From positions 186,001 to 250,000 of the forward strand of contig JABYQU010000017.1 of assembly GCA_022264855.1 (NCBI GenBank): 64,000 nucleotides of DNA. Reading direction: 5' to 3'. Below the pieces are notes generated by a model. The model was given only the letters and a program-made list of their open reading frames with translations. It was not told where the DNA came from and searched no databases. Every line of letters starts with the position of its first letter. Within the stretch, counting starts at the first letter, position 1. Both the position numbers and the translations under genes were made by a program. Origin of the DNA: Lenzites betulinus. Its lineage: Eukaryota > Basidiomycota > Agaricomycetes > Polyporales > Polyporaceae. Positions 1-12,494 of the stretch are shown here, piece by piece.

Positions 1-581
1 TCCGCTCATCTCGTCGAAGCAAGTCTGACTTATTCTCTTGACAATATCCGGATAGCCCACCACATCTCTCGTCTCCGCCCGCTCGTGTCCCTCTCGCTCC
101 CCACATCACGCCCCCCACGTCGACGGCCACACATGTTATCTTATGACATTAATACATCACGCTTACGCCTCTCCCATCCATCCATCGCGTCCCTGTGCCA
201 TGCCCCAGAACGAAGAACGGGGGCAAGTGCAAGTGCGCGAAGCCCGAGAAGGTGATGGTGTGAATTCCGTGCGTTAGAATACCGGTACATGGCGCGTAGT
301 GCATTGTAAGGTACGTGATGCCCGCGCTTCCCCACCGCGCGTGGGCACGACATTGTCTGCGAAGCAGGAGTCGAGCGATAGGCACGGAGCCCTCGCACTA
401 AACCAAACCGGAGCCCCCTACGCGCGCGCGCCCCCGGCTGCCCTCGGCACGCAGGGGGCACCCCCTGCTGCCCCTCGCCCTCGCCCCCGCGAGCCAGAAC
501 TCCAGAAGTGATAGTAATAGTATTCAAGGAACAGCTGGAACCCCAGCAGCGGAAAACGAGCGAGCGCGCCGCGGGACGGGC
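1..581. other. Non-coding flank, 3' of the kinase gene
   Basis: No reading frame here has recognisable protein character. This is the downstream region of the minus-strand kinase gene, so it holds its 3' UTR and terminator, but I see no clear polyadenylation signal. Open frames on both strands follow from the high GC content. Confidence 0.5.
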
Positions 582-2312
582 TTACGACACGGGCTGGACA
601 GCAGCAGCCGCATCGGTGCTGTCGCTGTCGCTGCCACTCCCGATCCCGAGCGCGCGCACCTCCCTGCGGAAGCCGTCCATGCGGCACTGCGCGTACGCGA
701 GGTAGTCGAACTCGGGCTCGCCGTCCATGCCCTCGACGGTCTCGCGCGCCTGCACGACGCCCCACACGGCCCACATCGCGTGCGAGGCCGGGCTCCACGC
801 GCGGACGTGCGCGTCGAGCGCGCGGCACGCCTCTGCCAGCGCCGCCTCGGACATCGGCGCTGGCGGCGCAGCGGGGGCGGACGAGGGGGCGGGGGCGGAG
901 GGGGAGCTGTGCGCGTGCGTGAGGTAGGCGCGGTAGAAGTTCTCGCGCTGGGCGGGCGTGGGGTAGCGCGCGGGGTCGAGCAGGTGCGGCGTGGGCCCGT
1001 GGTAGTTCGCGGTCCACTCGTGGAAGTGGTTCGCGATGTCGAACGCGGCGGCGTTGGGCGAGGCGTACTCGAAGTCGACGACGATGATCTGCGGGCGTGC
1101 GGGGACGGAGGGAGCGGGAGCAAAGGGGGTAAGGCGCATCAGTAAGCCACAGTTCTCGGGCGGGCCGTGGACATAGACGGAGACACACACCTGACGGTGG
1201 GGCGCCTCGCCCTCCTTGTGCGTCCGGAGGCGGAGGAGGTTGCCGTACTGCGCGTCATTGTGCGAGAACACCCTGGGGCTGCTGCCCGCGCGCTTCTCCG
1301 TCTGACGCAGCCACCGCACATATTGCTCCCACTCGTGCTGGAACCTGTCGAGGTCGAGGCGCTGGGCGACATCGGCAGGCGCGCCCGGCAGGGCGAGCAC
1401 CTCGCGCGCGGTCGGGAGCCAGGACTTGACGTTCTTCTTCGCCGCGACCTGGATGCCGCGTTCCGGGCCATCAGGCGTGCGCGCCTCGTACTCGACGGCC
1501 TCGACGTCCACGCCGTGCAGCTCGGCCATTCTCGCTCCAATCCACGAGCTCGTCTCAGGGTCGCGCATGTCGGCAGCGGTGAGCGCGGTGGAGTCGAAGT
1601 ACTCCTCGACGCGCCCGTTCTCGAACGTCCCGTACACGCGCGGGCCAATGTGGTAGCGCGAGGACAACACGTGGAGCGTGTGCAGCTCGCGGGGACGCGA
1701 GATGAGGGAGCCCGAGGAGGGGCCGTAGATGCGCAGCAGGACGGTGCGCGTCTTCGGTATCGGGGGGTAGGACACGAAGTATACGGCATTCGTGAGAGAG
1801 CCGGAGACCTTCTGGATGCTGATGCGGTCTGGTGTGATCTCCGGCTCAGACCAGGAAGGGGCGCGGATGGCGTGGAGGATCTGGAGGAGGAGTTCCGCGA
1901 AGGGAGCCGTGCGGTAGCGTCTGCGGAAGCGCGGGGTAAGCATACATGAAGGGTGCAAAAGCATACGAACGCCAGACCAGGATAGAGTACTCTGTCCTGT
2001 CCCACAAGTGGTTAGCTTGCCGGAGGCAGCCCCGGCTGAGCGTAAAGGAGAGCAGCGCTCAGATACTCACCGTGCTTCCAGGCGGATGCTGGCATGGCGC
2101 AGGCCCTCTACACGGACGACGTCGAGGTCGGTGTGCTCGAAGGGGATAGATAGGGAGGAGGACGAGTAGGCGGGCGAGGTGCCGACCGAGGCGTTGTCTG
2201 GAAGGGACTTGGAGGAGCTGGTGGAGGACGGCCTGTTGAGCGGGATGCCGGCGGGTCTGAACGGGGCGAGGGAGGGGGCGGGGGCGAGGTCAGGGCCGAG
2301 TGTGGGCGACAT
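582..2312 (-). CDS. Choline/ethanolamine kinase
   Basis: Phosphorylates choline (or ethanolamine) with ATP, the first step of the Kennedy pathway to phosphatidylcholine, in the cytosol. Exons on the minus strand: 2312-2071, 1920-1191, 1088-582; 492 aa. The Brenner motif HNDAQYGNLL and the family motif VVDFEYASPNAAAFDIANHF with the following HEW are both present, so the kinase should be active. The N-terminal 70 residues are Ser/Pro-rich and poorly conserved, as is usual in fungi. The second intron is 102 bases, a multiple of three without a stop, so retention would insert 34 residues next to the catalytic motif. An ATG at 2417 is an alternative start in the same frame. Sequence alone does not settle choline versus ethanolamine preference. 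Confidence 0.93.
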
Positions 2313-4605
2313 GGTGGTGTCACTGGGCTGAGGCACGATGCCTGCTTCGCGAAGGAGGACGAGAAGTTTGCTGAATAGAGAAGAGGCCGCGCGGGGTTTC
2401 GACGGCAACCTTGCCATCCACGATTGGCGTATGCGGACGCTGTATGTACGGGAGCAGGACGGTATTCAGGAGGAGGCGTATGTCACACGAGCGGTGGTGG
2501 TGCAAACGGGAGGAGCAGAGCAGCGCACGAAATGCGTCGTGCGAATTTTGGCGTCGGCCCATATCACGAGCCTCGGATGCCCTTATCGGGCGTTATCTCA
2601 TCAAACAAAATCGCCTTATCTGCATCAATTGGCAGATAACCATCCACTCATCCACGGCGACACTGCAGCGTGACATACGCGCTGGTGAGAAACATGTGTG
2701 CGCTGACGGCACTCGTACGTGTACAGGATGCAGAATGCACCACATTCCAGCCGCGGTGGGAACCGCAACCGCACGGCGCACATGGGCCCCCCGCCAATCC
2801 CTCTAACGCCGCACTCTGCGTCATCCTCGCCCAGCCTGACCGCCTCGCACCCTGCCCCTGCGTTCCTTACGCCGAACGAGCGTTGTGCGGGCCCAACTCG
2901 TCGCTCGTTTAGGCGGCTACTGCGTCCGCTGTCAGTCGCCAGCCCCCGCCGGTTCTCGAAGGCTGTAGCTTCGTGGACATTCATTTGCATCTCCTCGCTA
3001 CCCCGCTTACCACTCGCGCCCTTCCAGTTACATTGCCCTCGGCTCGTCGTCTATTCCCCCCGGAGGGTCGCCCACCCGAGCGCATGCGGCTGCCCAAGAC
3101 TCCGATGCCATTTTGTCTGCCGCTAGTGCTCTAACGGAGTGATGCTGCCGCTCAGTCGATCCCGGGCCACTCATCCTCGTTCGAATTCCCCGATCCTCCC
3201 ATGCACTCATCACAGGTCCAGGCGCACCCTGTCAATGTCGTAAGGGCCCGCCCCACCGTCCCGCACCAGCCGCTCGCCCCAGCTCCCCGCTCTTGATTCG
3301 TCAAAGCCCCTCCGCCATCCTCTGGCCGAGCCTAGAAGGCTTCGCCAGCGAGCCAGCCAGGTGCCGCACACCACTGCCGCTTCCTGTCGGAAGCCGGCTA
3401 CGGACCCACGATGCACCGTTCGTAGACCGGGCATCTATGGCAATTCCGCGAACCACTCTGCGAAAACATCGCGTCATGCGCCCCCCTGGTCTCCGCCTAC
3501 CATCAATGTCCACCCGTCTTCACAGACTACGCGCGACCCGGCTCGCCGTGCAGAACCTTCCTTAACGCGAGCCCGTCCGTCTGCGTTTCTCTCCAACGCC
3601 CTTCCGCGGCTTCTCAATGCCCCCGAACGAGGGTCGCACCGCCTGGTCGAATCACGTCCCAGCCCAGGCGCGAGCACGGCGGACGCCCCGTCGTCCGTGA
3701 CGCGGCGTCGCCTCCAAGCAGTATACAGTGCGTGCGCCGCCTCACCCTTGTTCGAACCTTATCTGAGTGTGTATCTGTGCAGAAGCCCCCGGGCCCAGTA
3801 GCCCCGCGCGCGTCCCTGGCCGTCGCGGTCCAGGCAGGGCCCTGCTGCTCCGCGGCCGTCCTCCATCGGTTCGCCTTCCCCGTACTTCCCGGCAGCGCGG
3901 CGCCCCCCCCCGCACTGCGCCCGCCACGCGGCCGCGCCCACTCTCGCGGAAGCGCGTGCGACCGCCGTCCAATACCGCGGTATGCTTAAAGCTTCGCAGG
4001 CGATAATCACTGCTGCTGCTGCGTGCGCGTTCGGGGCGTGCGCCGCTGCACTGTGCAGGGCGGCTGCCGCGTGGGGGCGGCCCGTGCGCGTACGCGAACG
4101 CTCGCGAGCGGTGCGCGTGTGCGCGCGCATGCGGGCGTGCCACCCCGGCCGCTTCGCGCACCTGCGTGTGGGCAGCAGCCCGCACGGGGCGCCAGGGGAC
4201 CGTGCGCGGGCGGTCGCCCGCCGGGTGCAGTGGATCGGCAGCAGGGATCAATTATTCGATAGTGATCTGCGGGTGCGCGAAGTGATTATGGGTGGGACGT
4301 GGGCACGCTCGACCTGGATCGGGGCGCCCTTCCTTCTCGATCGATCCTCCCGTCGCGTGCACGGGGTTGGGGTGCTGCTGGCTGGGGCGGCGGGCCCCCG
4401 TCCGGCGGGGACGCGCAGGATACAACAACAAGCGAGTCTATTGCGTCCAAACTCTACAGTGCGTGCGTGCGTGCGTACATGCCCAAAGTGTGCGTCAAAC
4501 CGAGCGAGAAGAGGAGAGGGGGAGGAGGCAATAAGGATACCGAGCGCGATGCGCGAACTTTTCGAATGCGCGGGGGACTGAATGCAGCGAAGCCCACGAG
4601 GCGTG
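2313..4605. other. Intergenic, no gene recognised
   Basis: About 2.3 kb between the kinase promoter and the 3' end of the transporter gene. Several open frames exist on both strands, but they are rich in Arg/Ala/Pro/Ser and have no motif or splice pattern, as expected from GC-rich non-coding DNA. A short GTGC microsatellite lies near 4460. Confidence 0.45.
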
Positions 4606-7321
4606 CTAACCCGTTGCGAGCCGCGGACGCTCACACTCCCTCCAACGCTGCGCCCTCTGGCGCGCGGGCGCCGGCAGCCAGCTTCTCGTCCCCCCGCGCC
4701 GCCGCCGCGCCGTCGTCGAACGAGATTTTACGTGTAAACATCGAGATCTGCGCGCGTAAGCCGCGGTCAGCACATCGCGCTCAGGCTCCCGTCCTCGACA
4801 CAGAGCAGGCGGAAAGACACCGACCAGGAGAGCCACGCCGAGGCATGGGCAGCAGACCGCCCAGATCGCCTGCGTGCGCAATGCGGCCATTCAGTCGCCG
4901 CGCGCGGGATCCCACAGCGGGGCCATGCACGCACCTTTATCGCGAGCGAGAGCGCGTGCAGGATGGCCGGCCAGTTGCTCTGCGCGCGCAGCGCGCCGAC
5001 CGACTCTAGCACGACGGAGCCGTCCACGCCCGCGGGGAGCGTGTCCGCGAGCTGGCCGAGGAAGACGGCGCCGGCGACGGCCTAGATGGAAAGGGCGCGC
5101 GGTCAGTGCTGCTGCGCGCGCGGGAAGCTGCTCGGAGGCAGCGCGCACTCACCAGCCCCACCGTCGCACCCGTGAAGCGGACGAGGAAGAACGCGCTCGT
5201 GCCTGACGCGACGTCCTGTCGCCGCAGCGCGCGCGTGAAGACCTGGTACGGCGCATGGAAGAGCATCCCGAGGCCGGCGCCGGCGATGAGGGGGAAGAGG
5301 GTCTGCTCGCGGTGCGTGCTGTGCTCCGACATCAGCATCATGAGGCCTGCGCGGGGCGTGCGTGAGCGGGGGTGCTGCGGGGCGACAGCGGAGGCGCGGG
5401 GACGCACCGAAGCCGACTGAGGCTATCGCGAGCCCGGCGCAGATGAGGTACTTTTGGCATGCCGTGTCGCTTCTGCGCTTGGAGAAGTAGCCGATGAGCC
5501 AGGCCGCTGTGGGAGGCGCTGCGTGAGGCATGGATCAGAATGCGAGAGGCAGTTGCGCTCACTCGGCATGGACGCAAGCGACGAGCCTAACGAGTATGGG
5601 AGCATGGTGATACCAGCTTGTATGGGAGAGAGCCCGTTTACGGCCTGGCGACCGATCAGCGATCAGACGTCCGCGGGCGAGAAACGGGCTGACCGACCTG
5701 GAAGTACAGGGCGAGATAGAACGTGCCGGCGTTGAACGCAAAATTGTGGAGGAAGGACGTCGCAAGGGTAATCACTGAGCGACTATGATTAGCAAGGTTT
5801 TCGCGTCTCGGCGTGATGGGCATTCACCAATCGTGCGATCCTTAAACGCGATCGGGGGAAAGAGCGCGTCGCGCTTCGTGCGGACTTCGTAGAGCGCGGC
5901 TATGACCAGGACGAGAACGCCGACGACAATGAGGGTGAGCGTGGAAGCGCAGAGCCCTGTCGCTGCGGCGTTAGTGCAGGCGATACCACAGCGCGGGCGG
6001 GCAGACGTACATCCGAGCTGGGTCGCAAAATTGAAGCCGATCACGATGCAGCTGCTTCCTCCCATGAAGAGGAACCTATTGCACCAGACGGGGTCAGCTG
6101 CGACGGGGCCGACAACGTGTGGGCTCGCTCACAGGCCGACAAAGTCGAATGTTCGACCGAACGTTCTCCACGAGACGTCGGACGAGCGGTCCACGTACAC
6201 ATGGCGCAGCGATAGCCACAGCGTCACGACCGAGAAGACGCAGATGGGGAGGTTCATGTAGACTGTGCATGGCGGTGAGCGCAGGCGTGACGGGGCGTGG
6301 GACGGGACGTACATGCATATCGCCAGCTGAAGGGGCCGCTGTGACCTGCAGAGCACCGACTTGTGAGCACACGTGTGGGCGTGCAGGGGTGTGTACTGAC
6401 CGCTGAAGAGGCCGCCGAGGAGGGGCCCCGCGACGGCTGAGCAGGCCCAGGTCACGCTCAGTGCCTGGGACCACTTGGCCTGGTTCCGGACGTCGACGAT
6501 CTCTGACGTAATCGTCCATACGAGGGAGACGATACCGCCGCCGCCGACACCAGCAATCCCTCGCGCAATGATCAGCCACTCGATGCTCTGCAACACCGTC
6601 AGCTGACGCCCGCGCAATGTCACACAAACCCACCTGCGCACACCCGCAGAGCACGGAGCCCGCGGCGAATATGAAGATGCTCCCGTACAACACCGACTGC
6701 ACACGGCTCATCAGAACACCGCGCACCGCGACCGCCGGCGGTAACACATACCGTGCGTCCAATCAGGTCGGAGAGCTTCCCGTACAGAGGTTGGAACGCG
6801 GTCTGGGTGAGCATGTACGTCACGGACACCCAAGTGTACTCCGCCTGATTGGCGTGAAACTCGCTCGTAATTGTCGGGAGGGTGGTCGACACGATCGTCT
6901 GTCGGTCCGCATCAGCCGGCTGCACGGGCACAGTTAAGCTGGAATGCAGATCGTACCGCGTCTGTTGTGGCGAGAAATAGAGTTAACGCAGCGCTGGGTC
7001 GTTCGGGGTCAGCGATCTCCGTCACAGAACACTCGCCGGAGTCCTCGACGCTCACCCCACATGCACAAAGATGAGCCGCGTCGTCGACAGAGGCGCGGGC
7101 GCTTTTTGGGTATCATACGCGACCAGCGTCGAGCTCGACGCGCTCTGCGGCGTCGGCAGGGGTATCGTGGGGGTGGAGAACTGGCTCGAGCGCGACGAGT
7201 CGTACGAAAGACGCGTCGCGGACGCGTCGAGGGAGCATGCCCCGATGCTGGGGGACGCGGGTGCCACTGCGGGCTTTTCGTCGAAGGAGGGGGAGGGGGA
7301 GTGGGATGAGCTGTTCGCCAT
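4606..7321 (-). CDS. MFS multidrug-type transporter (DHA2, 14-TM like)
   Basis: Predicted plasma-membrane drug:proton antiporter. Fourteen exons on the minus strand: 7321-7056, 6938-6752, 6696-6634, 6587-6401, 6345-6313, 6262-6133, 6075-6011, 5956-5828, 5774-5698, 5644-5563, 5518-5408, 5346-5153, 5081-4935, 4869-4606; 644 aa. A Ser/Pro-rich cytosolic N-terminus of about 90 residues precedes the core. Family signatures include PLYGKLSDLIGR (motif A), ARGIAGVGGGGIVSL, FYMNLPICVFS and MLPYSLGSSLASMP. Oddity: the first helix, normally a hydrophobic run ending ALDQTIVSTALPTI, reads LTVPVQPADADRQTIVST, with charged and Pro residues replacing the helix core. The allele may therefore be impaired, or an exon edge may be misplaced. 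The Arg-rich C-terminal tail after 4800 may hide another intron. The substrate is unknown. Confidence 0.85.
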
Positions 7322-8634
7322 TGGTGAGCGGGTGCGCGAACTCGTTGGGTAGCTCGGAGGGTCGAACAGTGTGTTCGACGAACAGTGTGTTCGAGGAGGC
7401 CTACACCTGCGTGCGCCATCTTTATACGGGGCGTGAGTTCCATACTTGACGTGTCGACTGCGTAATGTGCACGCAGCCTGAAGGGATAGGCTGACATGCT
7501 GCAAAATCAGCGGGGAAATACCAGGGCCTGCTGCCGAAAAATCCGGGAAGCTGGGAACAAGATCCTGGGTTAATTGTGCGAGAACTAGAGATCTCGGAGA
7601 GGCTTTGGACCCTCTTTGTCGGAGATTCGAGCCACCCTGGGGGAGAAGATCCAGAGAAGGGCTGAAGGGTACCGGAGGTCGGGAGGCGAAGCTGCTTTGT
7701 CCGGCAGAGTGGATCTGGGCTCGAGGTGCGCTCCAGGAACCCGCCATGACGCGGGACGGATATGATGGGTCTGCTGCATGCGCCCGTGGCCCGCCAGAGG
7801 GGCTGGAGGAAGCTCGCAGAGGGAATGTGCACACTCCACCCGAGCCCTCGAAGGCCTTTACGTACCCGCGCCCGATCCATCTCTCGCCCGAGACTCGAGT
7901 CCTCTTCCCGCGTGTGCTCAGAGCGGCAGATCAGAACGAGACGGCAAGGGCGACCCAACATGTGAGCGCATGTGAGCCGCAACCCTGCCCGTCCCCCCGG
8001 GAGATGGGCGACTGGCGACAGCAGTCGACGCCATAACTCCCCTCCCAAATCTGGCACGCTGCTCCTTATCGGCCTTGTCTCGCGGTCCAGTCCGTTCAGC
8101 CGCCTGCCCTGCCTCCCCTAGGGACCCGTTCCCGAACGAAGAGGAAGACAGGCTGGACAAGCGCAAGCCTCATCCCGCCCTCCTCGAACCCCACGAAGCC
8201 CCAGACACGCTGCGCACGCCTGACTCCAGTCCGCGCTCCGGTCGAATTTCACCCGGCCTTGGAAATCAGAACGCTGCAAGTGAATCAAATCACGGAGCGC
8301 CTTCTCAGCGTAGACAAGACTGATCTCGGGGGTCGAGTCTAGTCGAGCCGAAATTCCCTGGACGAGTGTGCACACTCGCCCAATCGGGCTGCCCTGAGAG
8401 AGCAAGCACCGCGCCGTCTCATCGCTCGTAAAGAACACTAGTCGACGTACCATGCCTGGCGGCCGGCGATTCCAGATGTGCACATGATCACCCGCCGGCG
8501 GCTGGTGTCCTGATCGCCAAAATACGTACTTATTAGTTCGAGGGAGATGTAGCCTAGTAGATACTGACAGCCTAGTGGTGCCAGCCTTAAGCGGGGGGGT
8601 GGCCATCCTCGGGGTGATTCCAAATTAAGACGCT
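7322..8634. other. Transporter promoter region, no gene recognised
   Basis: About 1.3 kb upstream of the transporter start and downstream of MDJ1. Minus-strand frames between 8118 and 8606 look slightly protein-like but have no motif, start context or consistent splice sites, so no gene is called. Confidence 0.4.
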
Positions 8635-10570
8635 CTATGCCTTCGCCTTCTTGCGCTCGCGCTCTCGGTCGCGTTTCCGTTGGTCGATATCGGGCTCATC
8701 TGACGTAGGGGGTGTGTCTGCGGTGTCCGAGTAAACAACCCAGCGGCGCAGATCCAATTCAACGACATATGGAAAATCAAAAGCCGATGAGTCTCCTAAG
8801 CCCATTCAACGTACGAGACGCCCAGCCGTCTGGGGGCGTGGAAGAAGAGGGATCCGTACCGTTTGGAGTCGCCTCCGATTCGCTCGCAGAACTCTCGCCT
8901 GACGACGGGGACCCGTCGGTAGAAACGTTGGATGGATGATCTTGACTTGAAGAAGCAGAGACCCGGCCCTCCACGTCGTCGGCAAACTGCTGGAGAATCT
9001 CCCGTTGACGCGGGGTCAAGGACCTGAGATACCACCGTGAGCACCGGATTTAAGGCTGACGCCAACAACGGGGGTAACGTACCTTGGCAGCTGTATGTTG
9101 AAGGTGACGAAAAGGTCGCCCTTCCCGCCCCGCGTGGCAGGCGCGATACCGTGGCCCTTCAAAACCATCTGTTCGCCGGGCTGGGTTCCAGAAGGGACGC
9201 GGACGTCGACTTCGCCATCCAGTGTGGGAACGCGAACCCTGCCACCAAGAAGCGCTTTTTGCACCGGGATGCGCACATCATGGTAGAGATTTGCACCCTG
9301 GCGCTTGAACACCTTCGAGGCCGCGACCGTGATACGGACGAGAAGATCGCCTGTCTTGCCGGGGCCACCTATTGGGGCGTCGCCTTGGCCAGGAATCCTC
9401 AGAGACATGCCGTTTTCCACGCCTGCAAGACGTGTGACCATCAGTCATGGTGGTACGGCATTCGGAACTGCACGTATGCCTACCGGGGGGGATGTCAACC
9501 TTGACCGTCTTCTTCGTCCTGACTTGCCCGACGCCGCTACAGGTATGGCATTGTCCGTTGGGCGGCACGACAGTACCGGTTCCGCTGCAGGTCGAACACG
9601 TTGTCTCCATGTGGAAGCCGCTCTGGATCACGTATGACTGCGTGCCGCGTCCGTGGCAAGTCGGGCACATAGATCGTTGCATTCCGTGCTTCAAGCCCGA
9701 ACCCGAGCACGTGTCGCACTGCACAACCGGGTGTATCGTGACCGTTCTTGAGGCACCCTTGCATGCTTCCATAAAGGTGATGCCGACGTTGGCCTCAATG
9801 TTACCGCCCTGGACGGTCTGCGGGCGTGCATTTCGACCCATGCCTCCTCCGAAGGAGAACATGTTCTCGAATAGGTCCTCCTCTGGGCGGCCCGCGCGTC
9901 TTCCACTACTGAACAGGTCTTGAAATGATCCGAAGCCCGCGAAGCCACCGCCAAATGAGGAGCGGGCATTCTCAAACGCGTTCGAGTCGAAGCCAGGCTG
10001 CTGAGAAGCCGAACCGTACTTGTCGAACTCCGCGCGTTTCTTCTCGTCTTTCAGAGTCTGAAGTTGCATATCTCAGCGCGACGAAGTTAACAAAACGCAG
10101 CGTTAGGACACACATCGTACGCTTCTTGAATCTCCACGAATTTATCCTGGGCGCCCTTGTCCGCATTGGTATCGGGATGATATTTCCTGGCGAGCTGGGA
10201 ATATGTTCAGATGACGTCGTGGAGTAGGATTGTACAACAGTCGTACCGCAAAGTACGTCTTCTTGATCTCAGCTTGAGATGCATCCCGTTTCACACCTAG
10301 CACCGAATATGGGTCCTTCGGTGCTGAGTGGATGGCAGAAGCGTGGAATCCCCTCTGTGACGATGAGCCCGGTTCGACGTACATGGAGACGGGTAATCTC
10401 ACCGATGGCCCAGCTCTGTTCAGCGAGCACGAAGGTGGCTTGAGAGCCGACGCGGATCGCGCATTAACGCAAGCTAGCAGCGAACGCGACCGTGCGATAG
10501 TAGAGCATTGTGAGGGGCGCTGTAGCGGACTGAGCGGCAGCACTCTCTTCGTAGATAGTCTAGGCGGCAT
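8635..10570 (-). CDS. MDJ1: Mitochondrial J-domain co-chaperone MDJ1 (type I DnaJ)
   Basis: Stimulates mitochondrial Hsp70 in matrix protein folding. Exons on the minus strand: 10570-10247, 10194-10114, 10057-9484, 9422-9083, 9023-8815, 8717-8635; 536 aa. The N-terminus of about 70 residues is Arg/Ser-rich with almost no acidic residues and contains RGFHAS, a matrix targeting sequence. Next come a J domain (DPYSVLGV to AEFDKYG) with the HPD triplet, a G/F region, four CxxCxGxG repeats (CDTCSGSG, CPTCHGRG, CSTCSGTG, CHTCSGVG) and the C-terminal substrate-binding domains. The final intron starts GTACGT and ends CAG and keeps phase, giving an Arg/Lys-rich tail ending KKAKA. Reading through it instead stops after RRLIGF at 8777. 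Both ends are possible products. Confidence 0.93.
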
Positions 10571-11915
10571 TATAGGACGTAGTCTATGTGAACAAGCAGA
10601 ACGAGTGGAAGCAGACGGTGAACTGAAGCCAGAAAGCAAGCAGCAGCACAGTGACACTGACGTCGGGACGACCGGATTTTTGTGCATCACGTGCCCCTCG
10701 CGTGGCCACGTGGGAAGTACCTTCCAGACATTTCGTGAACGCGCCGCATTTGGCAAGTCACGTCGTTCAGGAAACTAAGCGGGCTCTGTCAGTCCGGCAC
10801 TCTGTCCGAATTGCCGGGCGCAAACCCAGGGTTGGAGCTCTCGCGGAAGAAGTGTCGGTGGCTTTTGTGCTACGTCGTAATGCGCGATTAACTCAGGGGT
10901 CCAGGCTCTCTCGGCTTCCGGGGGGCCCGTAGTACATCGTTCGGGGGCGAAGAGTTGTGCGAAAGATGGCGTAGCCTTTGCTCCCGTGAATCTGATGGCA
11001 TAGACAATCTGAGTTGAGCGGCCATCGTGGGTAGTATCAGTGAACCTTTTGACCGTCGTGTCAGATTATTTCTCCGACGGCCACTCCGTCAGACTGTATC
11101 GCAGAAGGCGGGTTTTCTGCATTGACTCGACGGCCTTGTCTGATCTTAGCATCGGATTTGTCGAGTGTGATAAAATCCCGTGTGGGCTATACGTCGAACT
11201 GATTATTGATCGACACATTTAGCATATGCAATGCGAACGATCAAAGTATGTTCCCTGGACGATATACTCAACGTAACATGAGAGCGAAGGGACACGCGTG
11301 TTATCGCATGCTCTCACAGAGAGCTCGCTATAAAGCACACGGATATAAAATTTAGACTTGCAGCCGAGCACGGGGCCTCACCTGTCTTAGCCCGAAGGAA
11401 CAAGTTCAGGACTGTCGCACTTCTGCATTCATTCGACTACGTGAACATACGTAACAGTAGAAAATCACAATGACCAGCCTGATGCCTCGAGGCATTTGAT
11501 CAAGGCTGGGTCCGTCAGTCAGGCCAATCTTCGATTTACAGGGACAGCGTACCGTGACTTTGCATGAAGGCCGAGGACTATTCCTAAACGGCACATCGGA
11601 TGTCCGGTGAATTACTGCTTCTCCCTTCAGTCGCATGGGGTGTGTTATTACGCGATCGAGGGGCACTTACCGTCCGTGTGGTACTAACATGTTCGCTAGA
11701 CATATCTAGCGCGTTTTCAGTTGCGCCAGATCAATCCAAACAGGCAAGTCGAAGCCTCACCGGAACAAGTAGTGGAGCTTCCGACGCTTCGTACTGCCAC
11801 GCCTCCCATGTCATTCGTCATAACAAGCAGGGCCGGCACTTGTCCTGCGGAACGGCCGCCTGGATGCGATCAGGTAATGCTTAAGGGCGATGAAGAAATA
11901 ATACATGGAAACCTA
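10571..11915. other. Intergenic, no gene recognised
   Basis: About 1.3 kb between the MDJ1 start and the 3' end of the SET gene, noticeably more AT-rich near 11000-11350 than its surroundings. I see no coding pattern, tRNA-like structure or repeat. Confidence 0.45.
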
Positions 11916-12494
11916 CTACACATCACAGGTGCCCGATGCTTGGCGTTCTCGCCACCACGATTTGCCGTACGAGACAAGGAGCTCCTCGCCTTTCCTAACA
12001 GCGTCGGCTCCGGTCCACACGCTCATCCGCAGCTCCCCTGTGTCGGTCCGTCGGTCTTGAAAGATCGCGTTCGGTCTGGCCTTGACGCCTCGGTAGTCAT
12101 TGATGAATCTAGCCTCGTTCCCCAATAGCTGTGCGTCAATTCCGACACTGACGCTATCTGAGGAGCGGTAGAGAGACAGGTCATAGTCCGATTCAGGTCT
12201 GTCGTCGCAATGAACCTCCCCGATATAATCCATGATCAACGACCGTGGGGGGATCTTCTTCGCCGCAAACAGCCCATATTGGCCACAAGCCGGATGGGTA
12301 GGCTCAGTGATTATCTGGATAACTACAGCGGACCTGAGCACATGAGAGGACTCCGGGGGCCCGGTGGCATGTTGGCTGGAACATATGTGATTCCGAATCT
12401 CCGGGGGTACAGAGGAGTGGTATTGAGGTTCGGTGATGTACCGGACGTTCGCTGGCCAGTGCGCCGGACGTCGGACAGTGTCTTTGCGAGCCAT
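11916..12494 (-). CDS. SET-domain protein (putative protein lysine methyltransferase)
   Basis: A single-exon reading of 192 aa that is almost entirely a SET domain. The first segment has ACGQYGLFAAKKIPP and MDYIGEVH (SET motif I region), the centre has GNEARFINDYRG (the cofactor-site motif, here ND where many family members have NH), and the end has KGEELLVSYGKSWW. SET proteins transfer a methyl group from S-adenosylmethionine to lysine; the substrate cannot be told, and pre- and post-SET domains are absent. The ATG at 12494 is the first in frame; a longer reading would need a non-ATG start. Divergent from CK2 alpha with only 234 bases between the start codons. Confidence 0.8.
   Translation of the reverse strand: MARKDTVRRPAHWPANVRYITEPQYHSSVPPEIRNHICSSQHATGPPESSHVLRSAVVIQIITEPTHPACGQYGLFAAKKIPPRSLIMDYIGEVHCDDRPESDYDLSLYRSSDSVSVGIDAQLLGNEARFINDYRGVKARPNAIFQDRRTDTGELRMSVWTGADAVRKGEELLVSYGKSWWRERQASGTCDV

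Noticed and set aside
1167..1949. 260-codon open frame antisense to the choline kinase
   Set aside because: Shadow of the kinase exons, with no start context or family match.
3742..4251. Arg/Ala-rich open frames on both strands
   Set aside because: Composition follows from GC-rich DNA; frames on opposite strands overlap and none has splice or motif support.
8118..8606. Minus-strand frame between the transporter and MDJ1
   Set aside because: No ATG in good context, no splice continuity and no recognisable sequence; likely UTR or intergenic.
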